Shown: in pieces, positions 11,655 through 20,800 of the stretch | Layout of the letters: each line of letters begins with the position of its first letter | Position numbering within the stretch: the first letter of the stretch is position 1 | Source: Paramagnetospirillum caucaseum | GTDB taxonomy: Bacteria; Pseudomonadota; Alphaproteobacteria; Rhodospirillales; Magnetospirillaceae | Length of the DNA stretch: 64,000 nucleotides | Assembly: GCF_000342045.1 (NCBI RefSeq) | Contig: NZ_AONQ01000014.1 | Coordinates: forward strand, 1 to 64,000 | Direction: 5' to 3' | Notes under the pieces: model-generated | What the model saw: only the letters and a program-made list of their open reading frames with translations | The model's database searches: none | Told to the model about the DNA's origin: nothing | Made by a program: the position numbers and the translations under genes

Positions 11655-12086
11655 ATGTCCGTTGAAACCATCCTGAAGACCAAGGGCAGCGTCGTCTTCA
11701 CCATCCGCCCCGAGCATTCGGTGGCTGACGCCGCGGCGCTGCTGACCAACAAGAAGGTCGGCGTCGCCGTGGTCTGCGACGTCAAGGGCAAGCTGCAGGG
11801 CGTGCTGTCCGAGCGCGACATCGTCAAGGGCCTGGCCCAGTACGGCAAGGCCGCGCTGGAGATGCCGGTGCGCAACGTGATGTCCAGCCCGGTGGTGACC
11901 TGCTCGCCCGGCGACAGCGTCAAGACCATCATGGGGGTGATGACCGAACGCCGCATCCGCCATCTGCCGGTGCTGGAAAAGGACGAGTTGATCGGCATCG
12001 TCTCCATCGGCGACGCGGTGAACTTCCGCCTGACCGAGGCCCAGACGGAGATGAACGTGCTGCGCGACGTCGTCGCCACCCGGTAG
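11655..12086 (+). CDS. CBS-domain pair protein
   Basis: A stand-alone Bateman module of 143 aa: two CBS domains (about residues 8-62 and 75-132) with no catalytic partner. The repeats end in the typical LSERDIVKGL and VLEKDELIGIVSIGD. Such proteins bind adenine nucleotides and regulate partners; none is evident here. The start ATG at 11655 has AAGGGGGACC upstream. A perfect-stem terminator follows at 12120-12149, so the gene is likely monocistronic or the end of the sugar-nucleotide cluster. Confidence 0.9.
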   Translation: MSVETILKTKGSVVFTIRPEHSVADAAALLTNKKVGVAVVCDVKGKLQGVLSERDIVKGLAQYGKAALEMPVRNVMSSPVVTCSPGDSVKTIMGVMTERRIRHLPVLEKDELIGIVSIGDAVNFRLTEAQTEMNVLRDVVATR

Positions 12087-12119
12087 TTTTTCTTGGCCTC
12101 AGTCGCCGGAAATCTTCCG

Positions 12120-12149
12120 CACCCCCGGAAACCCTGCTTTCCGGGGGTG
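12120..12149 (+). terminator. Hairpin after CBS gene
   Basis: Perfect 12-bp stem (CACCCCCGGAAA with TTTCCGGGGGTG) around a 6-nt loop CCCTGC, followed by TTCGCATTTTC. Lies 33 bp after the CBS gene stop; the T-tract is imperfect. Confidence 0.8.
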
Positions 12150-12187
12150 TTCGCATTTTCGCATCCCCTCCATGCAAGACGGTTATG

Positions 12188-12253
12188 TTGCAGTGCAAAA
12201 ATCATGTTGCACTGCGGCATGGTTCTGTTAGATTGGCGTCATGTTGCAGCGCA
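12188..12253 (+). promoter_or_regulatory. Three TTGCA(N)TGCAA-like sites and putative promoter upstream of phasin
   Basis: TTGCAGTGCAA at 12188-12198 is a perfect palindrome around one base. TTGCACTGCGG at 12207-12217 and TTGCAGCGCA at 12244-12253 are imperfect copies. PhaR-type repressors of PHB granule genes are known to bind TGC-rich sites of this kind, so these are candidate PhaR operators. A plausible promoter (TTGCAC at 12207, TAGATT at 12229) would overlap the second site, as expected for repression. Operator identity is inference. Confidence 0.55.
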
Positions 12254-12285
12254 CAACGCGCCCACCTCTGATAAGGAATACGCAC

Positions 12286-12636
12286 ATGACCATCAAGATC
12301 GACGGTTTCGAGAAGTTCGTGGCCCTGGGCAAGGAAAATGCCGACGCCTTCGCCAAGTCCAGCGCCGCCACCGTCAAGGCTTTCGAAGAGATCGCCAAGG
12401 CCCAGCAGGCCCTGATCGCCGAGAACGTCAAGAAGGCCGATGCCGCCGTCAAGGCGCTGTTCTCGGTCAAGAGCCCGGCCGAGTTGGCCGACCTGCAGGG
12501 CAAGCTGGCCCGCGAGACCCTCGAGAACGCCATCGCCGACGGCCGCAAGCTGGCCGAGCTGTCGACCTCGGCCCTGACCGCCGCGGTCGAGCCGATCCAG
12601 GCTCGCTTCGCCGCGCTGACCAAGGTTGCCGCCTAA
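12286..12636 (+). CDS. Phasin family protein
   Basis: PHB granule-associated protein of 116 aa. The sequence is almost entirely amphipathic helix (FEKFVALGKENADAFAKS..., then VKKADAAVKALFSVKSPAE) as in the phasin_2 family; it has no Cys and no signal. The start ATG at 12286 has AAGGA upstream; an in-frame ATG at 12241 lies within the operator region and is unlikely. Preceded by TGC-rich repeats that may bind PhaR and followed by strong hairpins. Fits an organism that accumulates polyhydroxyalkanoate. Confidence 0.88.
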   Translation: MTIKIDGFEKFVALGKENADAFAKSSAATVKAFEEIAKAQQALIAENVKKADAAVKALFSVKSPAELADLQGKLARETLENAIADGRKLAELSTSALTAAVEPIQARFAALTKVAA

Positions 12637-12637
12637 C

Positions 12638-12695
12638 TTCGATCCCCAAGGGTCCGGCGCGGCCTCTCCTCCCGCCGCGCCGGACCCGGATCGAA
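12638..12695 (+). terminator. Long hairpin directly after phasin gene
   Basis: Outer stem TTCGATCC (12638-12645) with GGATCGAA (12688-12695), and an inner perfect 13-bp stem from GGGTCCGGCGCGG (12650-12662) with 12675-12687. It begins 1 bp after the stop codon and has no T-tract, so it may protect the abundant phasin mRNA 3' end as much as terminate it. Confidence 0.65.
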
Positions 12696-12775
12696 AAGAC
12701 CGCCGTCGCTTATGAATGTCCGGGGCTCTCCCCCCCCATCCCGCTGCTTCCGGACATTTGCGACGACGGCCACGA

Positions 12776-12812
12776 GCCCCGGCCTTCCTCCCAAGGCCGG
12801 GGCTTTTTCTTT
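12776..12812 (+). terminator. Intrinsic terminator downstream of phasin
   Basis: GCCCCGGCCTT (12776-12786) pairs perfectly with AAGGCCGGGGC (12793-12803) around loop CCTCCC, followed by TTTTTCTTTC. A textbook rho-independent terminator. Confidence 0.92.
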
Positions 12813-13181
12813 CTGAAATCAATATTCCCATTCCATGCAGCCATCCCGGCGTCGGGATGGCGGGCTGTTCTGGTGGCCGGCATCGGAGAATTTATGGGCC
12901 GGCGAGGGATGGGGGCCGATTCTCTCGGCTCCGTCCCTCGCCGCCCGTGGCAGCTTCGCGCCCCGTATGGGGGGAGGGTGGCGCGAGCGATGCCCATTTC
13001 CCACCCGTCTCCCTGAGATTGAGCGGTGGGGCCCTGACGGCCCGCCCCGGCGGAGTGGGGGGAGCTGGGGCGAACGCCAGAGTGAGAAATAGAATAATTC
13101 AATAGCGGTGATTGGGCAAGGTCTTTGCGCCGGAAGCCGAAGGTTATCAACGGCTCGCCAGGAGGAGTTCGCGAAGGCCTG
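12813..13181. other. Intergenic stretch with hairpin-forming segments, no gene recognised
   Basis: About 370 bp between the phasin terminator and the YqaA-family gene on the other strand. It contains CCATCCCGGCGTCGGGATGG (12842-12861), an imperfect long inverted repeat around 12901-12950, and GGGCCCTGACGGCCC (about 13027-13041). Short open frames here lack family signatures. I could not match it to SRP RNA, 6S RNA, tmRNA or RNase P RNA. Confidence 0.4.
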
Positions 13182-13760
13182 CTACAGCAGCTTGACCACG
13201 AGGAAACCGCCCACCAGAACCACGATGAACACGCTGGTGACCAGGGTCAGGCGGCGTTCGACGAAATCGCGAATGGGCGGGCCGAACTTCCACAGCAGCG
13301 CCGCCACCAGGATGAAGCGCATGCCGCGCGCCACCACGGAGGCGAAGGTGAACTTGGCCAGGTCGAAATCGAAGGCGCCGGCGGTGATGGTCACCAGCTT
13401 GTAGGGAATGGGGGTGGCGCCCTTGACGATGATGAACCACACGCCCCATTCGTCGATGATCGGCTTCAAGGCCTGGAACTTTTCCTGCAGGTGGAAGGCG
13501 CCCAGGATGGCCATGCCGATGGAATCCATGGCGAAGGCGCCGATGGCATAGCCGAGGAAGCCGCCGGCCACCGAAGCAATGGTACAGATCATGGCGATGC
13601 GCAGCCAGCGGGTGGGGGCGGCGATCACCATGGGAATCAGCATCACGTCGGGCGGAATGGGGAAGAACGAGCTTTCCACGAACGAGATGAAGGCCAGCCA
13701 CCAGATGGCGTGCCGGTGGGCCGCCTTGGCCATCATCCAGTCGTAAACGCCCTTCAGCAT
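13182..13760 (-). CDS. YqaA-family membrane protein (VTT/SNARE-associated domain)
   Basis: Integral inner-membrane protein of 192 aa with about four to five hydrophobic segments. The family loop FISFVESSFFPIPPDVMLIPM and the second half-motif KGATPIPYKLVTITAGAFDFDLAKF are characteristic of the DedA-like VTT domain of the YqaA subgroup. These proteins are linked to membrane homeostasis or lipid scrambling; the substrate of this subgroup is unknown. The start ATG at 13760 has GGAGG upstream; the open frame continues upstream without family similarity. Divergent from the kinase gene. Confidence 0.88.
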   Translation of the reverse strand: MLKGVYDWMMAKAAHRHAIWWLAFISFVESSFFPIPPDVMLIPMVIAAPTRWLRIAMICTIASVAGGFLGYAIGAFAMDSIGMAILGAFHLQEKFQALKPIIDEWGVWFIIVKGATPIPYKLVTITAGAFDFDLAKFTFASVVARGMRFILVAALLWKFGPPIRDFVERRLTLVTSVFIVVLVGGFLVVKLL

Positions 13761-13878
13761 AACAAGCCCTCCTCGGAACAGCGGCCGAGGTGTAGCAGCC
13801 GGAAGGCAAAGGGGCAACCGCCCCTTGTCTTTTCCGCCGCTCACCGGCACTTTGGGGCCGTATTGGGGAGAATCGGGA

Positions 13879-16362
13879 ATGCGCGCGGGACTCGCGGCGG
13901 GATTGGGCGTGATGCTGACGGCGGGGAACGCCGTGGCCGAGGAGGCGCACGCCCTGGTCCAGCTCCGTTTCGATCCCCTGTCGCTGGGGACCGGCGCCCT
14001 GCTGGTGCTGGTCCCCGCCGTGGCGGCGCTGGCGCTGCTGCGCTGGCGCATGGCCGCGATGGCCGCCGAGGCCGGCCGGACCGCCACCCTGGCCGAGCGG
14101 CTGGGCGAGAGCCTGCTGGCGGCGCCCGACGGGTTCTACGCCTGGCTGGGGACCGAGCGCGAGACCTGCTCGCGCCGCCTCGCCGTTCTGCTGGGGCTGT
14201 TCGGCGGCACCGAGTCCACCTTCACCGACGTCTTGGAATCCTTCGCCGCCGCTGATGCCGCCCAACTGGACGACGCGGCGCGGCGCCTGCGCGAGGAGGG
14301 CCAGGGCTTCGAACTGGAACTGCGCCTGCGCGACGGCGGCCGCCGGGTCCGCGCCGTGGGCGTGCGGGCCTCGGGACCCGACGGCCAGGGCCTGGCCGAC
14401 CTGATCTGGATGCACGACGTCACCGAGGGCGCTGCCTTCGAGGCGGAACTGGCCTCGCGCCTGGCCGGGCTGGCCGGCGAGCGCGAGCGGATCGAGGGAT
14501 TGCTGGGCGTGCTGCCCATTCCCGTCTGGGTGCGCGACGACGACCTGTCCCTGCTGCACGTCAACCGGGCCTATGCTAGGGCGGTGGACGTGGCCTCGCC
14601 CCAGGCGGCGGTGGCGGGGCAGATCGAACTGGCCTCGGACGGTTCGGTGCGCGAAGCCCGCGCCCTGGCGGCCCGCGCCCGGGCGGCGGGCGAGCCCCGC
14701 GCCGAATCCTTCCATCTGGTGCTGGGCGGCCAGCGCCGCTTCACCGAGATCACCGAGGCGCCGTTCGAGGCCGGCGACGGCGGGCTGCTGACCGCCGGCT
14801 ACGCCCTGGACCTCACCCGCATCGAAGATTTGCAGGTAGAACTGGCCCGCCACGCCAGCGCCCATGCCCAGGTGCTGGAGCATCTGGCCACCGCCATCGC
14901 CATCTTCTCCACCGACACGCGGCTGACCTTCTTCAACACCGCCTTCACCCGGCTGTGGCGGCTGGAGGCCGAGTGGCTGTCGGCCCAGCCCACCTACGGC
15001 GCGGTGCTGGACTCGCTGCGCGAACGCCGCCTGCTGCCCGAGGTGGCCGATTACCGCGCCTACAAGGAAGACGAACTGAAGCGCTTCATCTCGCTGATCG
15101 ACGCCGCCGAAACCTTGCTGCACCTGCCCGACGGCCGCACCCTGCGCCGGATGATCGCCGCCCATCCCTATGGCGGGTTGATCTTCACCTACGAGGACGT
15201 CACCGACACCCTGGCGCTGGAGCGCTCGTTCAACACCGCGCTCGCGGTGCAGCGCGAAACCCTGGACCACCTGCACGAGGGCGTGGCGGTGTTCCGGGGC
15301 GACGGGCGGCTCAGGCTCTACAACCCCGCCTATGCCCGTATCTGGAACCTGCCCGCCGCCATGCTGGAGGCCGAACCCCATCTGGCCGAACTGGTCGAGG
15401 CCCACCGCCCCTATTTCGAGGGCGGCGCCGAGCGCGCCTCGGTGTGGCCCGAGGTGCGCGAGCGCCTGATGGCCCTGTTCAACACCAGGGCGCCCCAGAG
15501 CGGCCGGGTCGAGCGCCTGGACGATTCCATCGTGGATTTCGCCTCGGTGCCGCTGCCCGACGGCGCCATGCTGCTGACCTGGCTGGACGTCACCGATTCG
15601 GCGCGGGTCGAGCGCGCGCTGCGGGAACGGAACGAGGCGCTGGCCGCCGCCGACCTGCTGAAGAGCGAGTTCATCGCCAATGTCTCGGCCGAGGTCAGGA
15701 AGCCGCTGACCACGGTGATCGGCTTTTCCGAGATGCTGGCCGCCGAGTATTTCGGCAAGCTCAACAAGCGCCAGCACGAATACGCCCGCGGTATCACCGA
15801 GGCGGGCCAGGGGTTGCAGGCGCTGATCTCCGACATCCTCGACCTCGCCGCCATCGAGGCCGGGCAGATGGCCCTGGAGCTGGACACCGTCGATATTCAT
15901 CCCATGCTGTCGGGGGTGCTGGGGCTGGTGCGGGAAAGGGTGCGGGAGAAGAAGCTGCACCTGGATTTCGACTGCCCGCTGGATATCGGCTGGATCGTCG
16001 CCGATGAACGCCGTTTGCGGCAGGTGCTGTTCAATCTGCTGGGCAACGCCCTGAAGCGCACGCCCTCGGGCGGCAGGGTGACCGTGCGGGCCGAGCGGCG
16101 GGCGACGGAACTGGCGCTCACCATCAGCGATACCGGCTCGGGCCTGTCCGACGAGCAGCAGGAGCGTCTGTTCGGCGGCTTCGCCCTGGGCGGACGCCGC
16201 GAGGCGCTGCCGGCCGGCCGGGCCGACGACGATTCCGGCATCGGCCTGGCTTTAGTCCAGCGCTTCGTCGACCTGCATGGCGGAAGGGTGGAATTGGCTT
16301 CCGTCCCCGGTGAGGGTACGGTGGTGACCGTGCGCCTGCCGGTGGGGGCCGGAGCGGCGTGA
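13879..16362 (+). CDS. DivL-like multi-PAS sensor kinase lacking the phospho-acceptor His
   Basis: Membrane protein of 827 aa: an N-terminal signal/anchor and a second hydrophobic segment (about 30-60), several PAS domains (PAS_7-like, about 75-580), a HisKA-type dimerisation helix (about 590-660) and a C-terminal HATPase_c domain (N-box NLLGNALKRTP, G1 DTGSGLS, G2 GIGLALVQRF). In the H-box, SAEVRKPLTTVIGFSEML replaces the usual S-H-E-L-R-x-P, so Ala604 (codon 15688-15690) stands where the phosphorylated His should be. Caulobacter DivL has the same layout with Tyr at this place and acts as a binding/allosteric protein for CckA and DivK. Orthology to DivL is inference. Start at 13879 by position of the signal segment and GGGGAG upstream. 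Confidence 0.85.
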   Translation: MRAGLAAGLGVMLTAGNAVAEEAHALVQLRFDPLSLGTGALLVLVPAVAALALLRWRMAAMAAEAGRTATLAERLGESLLAAPDGFYAWLGTERETCSRRLAVLLGLFGGTESTFTDVLESFAAADAAQLDDAARRLREEGQGFELELRLRDGGRRVRAVGVRASGPDGQGLADLIWMHDVTEGAAFEAELASRLAGLAGERERIEGLLGVLPIPVWVRDDDLSLLHVNRAYARAVDVASPQAAVAGQIELASDGSVREARALAARARAAGEPRAESFHLVLGGQRRFTEITEAPFEAGDGGLLTAGYALDLTRIEDLQVELARHASAHAQVLEHLATAIAIFSTDTRLTFFNTAFTRLWRLEAEWLSAQPTYGAVLDSLRERRLLPEVADYRAYKEDELKRFISLIDAAETLLHLPDGRTLRRMIAAHPYGGLIFTYEDVTDTLALERSFNTALAVQRETLDHLHEGVAVFRGDGRLRLYNPAYARIWNLPAAMLEAEPHLAELVEAHRPYFEGGAERASVWPEVRERLMALFNTRAPQSGRVERLDDSIVDFASVPLPDGAMLLTWLDVTDSARVERALRERNEALAAADLLKSEFIANVSAEVRKPLTTVIGFSEMLAAEYFGKLNKRQHEYARGITEAGQGLQALISDILDLAAIEAGQMALELDTVDIHPMLSGVLGLVRERVREKKLHLDFDCPLDIGWIVADERRLRQVLFNLLGNALKRTPSGGRVTVRAERRATELALTISDTGSGLSDEQQERLFGGFALGGRREALPAGRADDDSGIGLALVQRFVDLHGGRVELASVPGEGTVVTVRLPVGAGAA

Positions 16363-16384
16363 TCAATAAGGGAGCGGACGGGCG

Positions 16385-17425
16385 ATGACCATGAGAACGG
16401 GCTGGCGGCTGGGGCTTCTGGCCGCCGCGATGCTGGCGGGGGCGGCGGGCACCGCCCGGGCCGAAACGGTGACCGAGGAATTCATGATCGGCAGCAAGTG
16501 GCCGGATCAGAAGCTCTACATCCGCAACAAGCACCCGGCGGCCCTCTACGACGTCAAGCCCGAGAAGACGGTGCTGTTCCTCCACGGCGCCACCTATCCC
16601 GCCCATTCCTCCTTCGACATGGCGGTGGACGGCCAGAGCTGGATGGACTGGATGGCGGCGCGGGGCTACGACGTCTATACGCTCGACATCCGCGGCTACG
16701 GCAAGTCGGGGCGCCCGCCCGAGATGAAGCAGGCCCCCGAGGCCAACCCCCCGGTGGTCGATACCGCCGAGGCGGTCGACGACGTCAGCCGCGCCGTGGA
16801 TTTCATCCTGTCGCGGCGCAATTCCCAGAAGGTGGTGCTGGTGGGCTGGTCGTGGGGCGCCACCCTGGCCGGCACCTTCGCCAACACCGCCCAGGACAAG
16901 GTCGAGCGCCTGGTGCTCTACGCCCCGCAATGGCTGCGCGAGGTGCCGCCGCCCACCGATGCCGATCTGGCGCGGGTCCCCGCCTGGCGCCAGGTGGACC
17001 CCAAGGACGCCCGCGACATCTGGCTGAAGGCGGTGCCCGAGACCAAGCGCGACGGCGTGCTGCCCAAGGCCGTCTTCGGCGAATGGCTGAAGGCCACCCT
17101 GGCCAGCGATGCCGAGCCGGCCACCCTCAACACGGTGCGCGCCCCCAACGGCGTGGTGCTCGACACCATGCGTTATTGGGCGTCGGGCAAGCCGCGCTGG
17201 AACCCCGAGCGCCTGTCGGTGCCCGCCCTGGTGATCCAGGGCGAATGGGACGCCGAGGCGCCGCCGGCCATGGGCATGAAGCTGTTCAACAAGCTCGCCT
17301 CCTCGCCTTACAAGCGCTACGTCATGGTGGGCGAGGCCACCCACGCGGCCTTGATCGAGAAGAACCGCCGCCAGCTCTATCAGGCGGTGGCCGAGTTCCT
17401 GGAATCCCCGGCACCGCGGCGGTAG
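16385..17425 (+). CDS. Exported alpha/beta-hydrolase
   Basis: Alpha/beta-hydrolase fold enzyme of 346 aa with a cleavable signal peptide (hydrophobic core, then AGTARA before ETV). The oxyanion region is FLHGATYPAHSSFD, the nucleophile elbow is GWSWG (Ser), and the acid and His are suggested by GEWDAEAPP and GEATHAALIEKN near the C-terminus. The triad appears complete. The substrate is not predictable; general esterase or lipase-like. It starts 22 bp after the DivL-like kinase, so may share its transcript, with AAGGGAG upstream of the ATG. A perfect inverted repeat follows its stop. Confidence 0.85.
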   Translation: MTMRTGWRLGLLAAAMLAGAAGTARAETVTEEFMIGSKWPDQKLYIRNKHPAALYDVKPEKTVLFLHGATYPAHSSFDMAVDGQSWMDWMAARGYDVYTLDIRGYGKSGRPPEMKQAPEANPPVVDTAEAVDDVSRAVDFILSRRNSQKVVLVGWSWGATLAGTFANTAQDKVERLVLYAPQWLREVPPPTDADLARVPAWRQVDPKDARDIWLKAVPETKRDGVLPKAVFGEWLKATLASDAEPATLNTVRAPNGVVLDTMRYWASGKPRWNPERLSVPALVIQGEWDAEAPPAMGMKLFNKLASSPYKRYVMVGEATHAALIEKNRRQLYQAVAEFLESPAPRR

Positions 17426-17436
17426 GGCGGCCCATT

Positions 17437-17474
17437 GCGCTATTGCGGCCTGCTACTGCCCGCCGCAATAGCGC
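17437..17474. terminator. Inverted repeat between convergent genes
   Basis: GCGCTATTGCGGC (17437-17449) pairs perfectly over 13 bp with GCCGCAATAGCGC (17462-17474) across a 12-nt loop. It lies at the junction of two convergent genes and overlaps the last codons of the receiver gene. Probably a bidirectional terminator without a clear T-tract. Confidence 0.6.
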
Positions 17475-17824
17475 GCCACTTCGTCCAGCAGCTTGCGGAT
17501 GGAGATGGGCTTGGTGATGACCTGGTTGAAGCCTTCCTCCATGAAGCCGGCCACCGAATCCGGGTCGGCGAAGGCGGTCACCGCCACTACCGGCACGTTC
17601 TTGGTGCGGTCGTCGGCGCGCAGCTGCTTCAGCAGGTCGATGCCGGAATATTTGGGCAGTTGGATGTCCATCAGGATGACGCCGGCGCCGCTGCCGGCGG
17701 CTAGGTCGACCAGACCGTCGCCGTCCGACGACTTGACGGTGGTGTAGCCCGCGATGGTCAGCGCCTGCTCCAGGAGCTTCATGTTCATCGCGTTGTCCTC
17801 AACGACGACGACGGTGCCGGTCAT
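17453..17824 (-). CDS. DivK-like single-domain response regulator
   Basis: Stand-alone receiver of 123 aa. Acidic pocket E9-D10, phospho-acceptor D53 (ILMDIQLP), T83 (AVTAF) and K105 (TKPIS) are all present. The sequence style (VVEDNAMNMKLLEQAL, ILMDIQLPKYSGIDLLKQLR, VPVVAVTAFA, KPISIRKLLDEV) closely resembles Caulobacter DivK, a 124-aa cell-polarity regulator. It starts 20 bp downstream of the receiver-GGDEF-EAL gene and is likely in the same operon, reminiscent of the divK-pleD pairing. Whether this is the DivK orthologue or a paralogue cannot be decided here. Confidence 0.85.
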   Translation of the reverse strand: MTGTVVVVEDNAMNMKLLEQALTIAGYTTVKSSDGDGLVDLAAGSGAGVILMDIQLPKYSGIDLLKQLRADDRTKNVPVVAVTAFADPDSVAGFMEEGFNQVITKPISIRKLLDEVARYCGGQ

Positions 17825-17844
17825 GACCCGATCCTCTCAGTCAT

Positions 17845-20800
17845 TCAACTGTGCCCCGCCCGCAACGCCCCGACCTTTTCCGGGCCGCGCGGGTGGTAGC
17901 TTTTGGCGAAGGTGGTGAAGTCGGCGGCGGGCATGGGCCGGCCGATCATGTAGCCCTGGATCTCGTCGCAGCCGTGCCGCGCCAGCAGGGCCGCCTGGGA
18001 TTCGGTCTCGACGCCCTCGGCGATGGTCTTGAGCGACAGGGAATGGGCCAGCGAGATGATGGCGTTGACCAGCACGCGGCCGTCCTCGTCCTGATCCAGG
18101 TCGCGCACGAAGGCGCGGTCGATCTTGACGGTGTCCACCGGGAAGCGCTTGAGGTAGGCCAGCGAGGAATAGCCGGTGCCGAAATCGTCGATGGACAGGG
18201 TGACGCCCAGCTTGGCCAGCGAGCGCAGCAGCTTCAGGGTGCCCTCGCCGTCGGCCATCAGCATGCTCTCGGTCAGTTCCAGGTCGAGGTCCCTGGCATT
18301 GACCCCGGTCTCCGAGATGCAGTCGGCGACGATGTCGGCCAGGTCGGCCTCGCGGAACTGGCGGCCGGAGATGTTGACCCCCAGGCGCAGGCCGACCATG
18401 CCGGAATCGTTCCACCGGCGCAGCTGGGTGCAGGCCTGGCGCAGCACCCAGCTGCCCATGGGGACGATCAGGCCGGTTTCCTCGGCGACGGGGATGAACT
18501 TGTCCGGGGTGATGATGCCCAGCTCGGGATGGCGCCAGCGGATCAGCGCCTCGGCCCCCACCAGGGCGTAATCGGCCAGGCGGACCTGCGGCTGGTAGAA
18601 CAGCTCGAACTGGCCGGCGCGCAGCGCATCCTTGATGGAGCGCTCGAGCGTCATGCGCTCGGTCACCGCGAAGGACATGGCGGCGTCGAAATAGCCCATG
18701 CGCTGGTCGCTGCGGCGCTTGACGTTGTGCAGCGCCATCTCGGCGTTGCGCAGCAGTTCCAGGGCGTCGTCGCCGTCGCGGGGATAGACCGAGACGCCCA
18801 TGTCCACCGGCACCACCATCTCGGAGCCGTGGATGGTGTAGGGCTTGTTCAGGATGTCGTGGATGTGCTGGACGGCGGCGGTGACCTCGTCCATCTCGCG
18901 CACCTGGGCGATGACCACCGCGAACTCGTCGCCGGCCAGACGGGCGGCGGTGCCGCCCGACGCCACCGCCTGGGCAAGGCGCCGCGCCGTCTCGCGCAGC
19001 AGGGAATTGCCCACGTCGTGGCCCATGGAATCGTTGATGGTGGTGAAGCCGTCCAGGTCGACGGTGATGATCGCCACGTGCAGCCCGGCGTTGCGGGCCA
19101 TGGCGATGGCCTGGCCGAGGCGGTCGGTCAGCAGGGTGCGGTTGGGCAGGTCGGTCAGCGGATCGTGGTTGGCCAGATAGGCGACGCGCTGGGCCAGTTG
19201 CTTGTTCTCGGTCAGGTCGCGGATGGTGCCGGTGAACAGGCGGCGCTTCTCGACGCGCAGTTCCGAGACGGACAGGTGGACCGGGAACAGCGAGCCGTCC
19301 TTGCGCTTGCCCATCACCTCGCGCCCGACGCCGATGATGGCGCCGATGCCGGTGGCGAGGTAGTTCCTGATGTAGCCGTCGTGCTTGCCGGCATCGGGTT
19401 CGGGCATCAGGGTCGAGACGTTGGCGCCGATCAGCTCCGACAGGGAATGGCCGAAGATGCGCTCCACCGACAGGTTGGCGTTGAGGATGGTGCCGTCCTC
19501 GTCGATGGTGACGATGCCGTCCAGCACGGTGTCCATGATGGCGCGGATGCGGTGTTCGCGCGCCGCCACCGCCCGCATGGCGGCGGTGACTTCGGTGGTG
19601 TCGCGTCCCACCAGCAGGGTGGCGTTGTGGGCCTCGCGCCGCAGCGGCACCGCCGACAGCTCCACGTCGCGCACCCGTCCGGCGAAGGTCACCACCTTGA
19701 CCGGCAGGGGGTGGCCTTCCTCGTACAGGGTGTCGAGGCCGCCCTCGAAGATGGCGCGGTAGTCGGGGTGGACGAACTCGGAGAAAGGCTTGCCCTCGCA
19801 GGCCGAGACCGAGGGGGCGCGCAGCATGCCCAGTCCGGCGGCGTTGATGCGCTCGATCACCCCGTCGACGCAGACGCAGATCAGGTCGGGCGACAGCTCC
19901 ACCAGATCGCGGTAGGACGCCTGGTCCTTCAAGAGCGCCGATTCCAGCATGGAGACGTCGGTGATGCGGTCCAGCAGTTTCAGGATCTGGCTGCCGGAAT
20001 TGAGGATGGATTCAGCGTATTCGCGATAGCCGGCCTGGGCGATGGTGCCCAGCATCTCGGCGGAGATCATCTCGGCGAAGCCGATGACGTCGTTCAAGGG
20101 CGTGCGGATGTCGCGGCTCATGCGGCCCATGAACTCGGTCTTGGCGCGGTTGGCGAAATCGGCCTCTTCCTTGGCCTCGGCCAGCTTGGCCGCTACCGCC
20201 CGCTCCGAGGTGATGTCGCGCGAGAACATGGCGCAGCGGTGCTCGCCCGCTCCGACACCGGCCACCGCCAGCAGGCGGTTGGCGAACCAGTGGATGCCGT
20301 CGGTATCCTCGAACTGGACGGTGCGCCCGGTCTCCAGCGCCTCGGCCAGGAACGAGCGGCGATGCTCGGCCAGCGCCTCGGGCAGCAGGTCGAAGATGGA
20401 TTGTCCCACCGTGGTGTCGGGCGGTGCGTTCAGGTACTGCTCGGCCTCGGTGTTCAGCGTCAGGATGCGCCCTTCGGCGTCCAGCAGCATGGCGATGTCG
20501 TGGCTGGCGTCCAGCAGGGCCTGGCTGGTGCGGTGCGAGGCCTCCAGCACCGTCTGGGCGTGCTGGCGCTCGATGGCGTGGCGGATGACGCGGGGCAGCA
20601 GGGTCAGGCCGGCGTCGGACTTGACCACGTAATCCTGGGCGCCGGCCCGGATGGCTTCCTGGGCCATCCGCTCGTCGTCCAGGCTGGTCAGCACCACCAG
20701 GGGCTTGTCGGGCGCCCAGGATTTCAGCTGCAGCACCGATTCGATGCCCGACGCGTCGGGCAGGCCCAGGTCGGACAGGATGCAGTCGAAGGCCTCGAAC

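Noticed and set aside
16385-17517. Plus-strand frame 16498-17517 as an extra gene inside the hydrolase
   Set aside because: Shifted shadow of the alpha/beta-hydrolase gene, Arg/Gly/Pro-rich with no motif.
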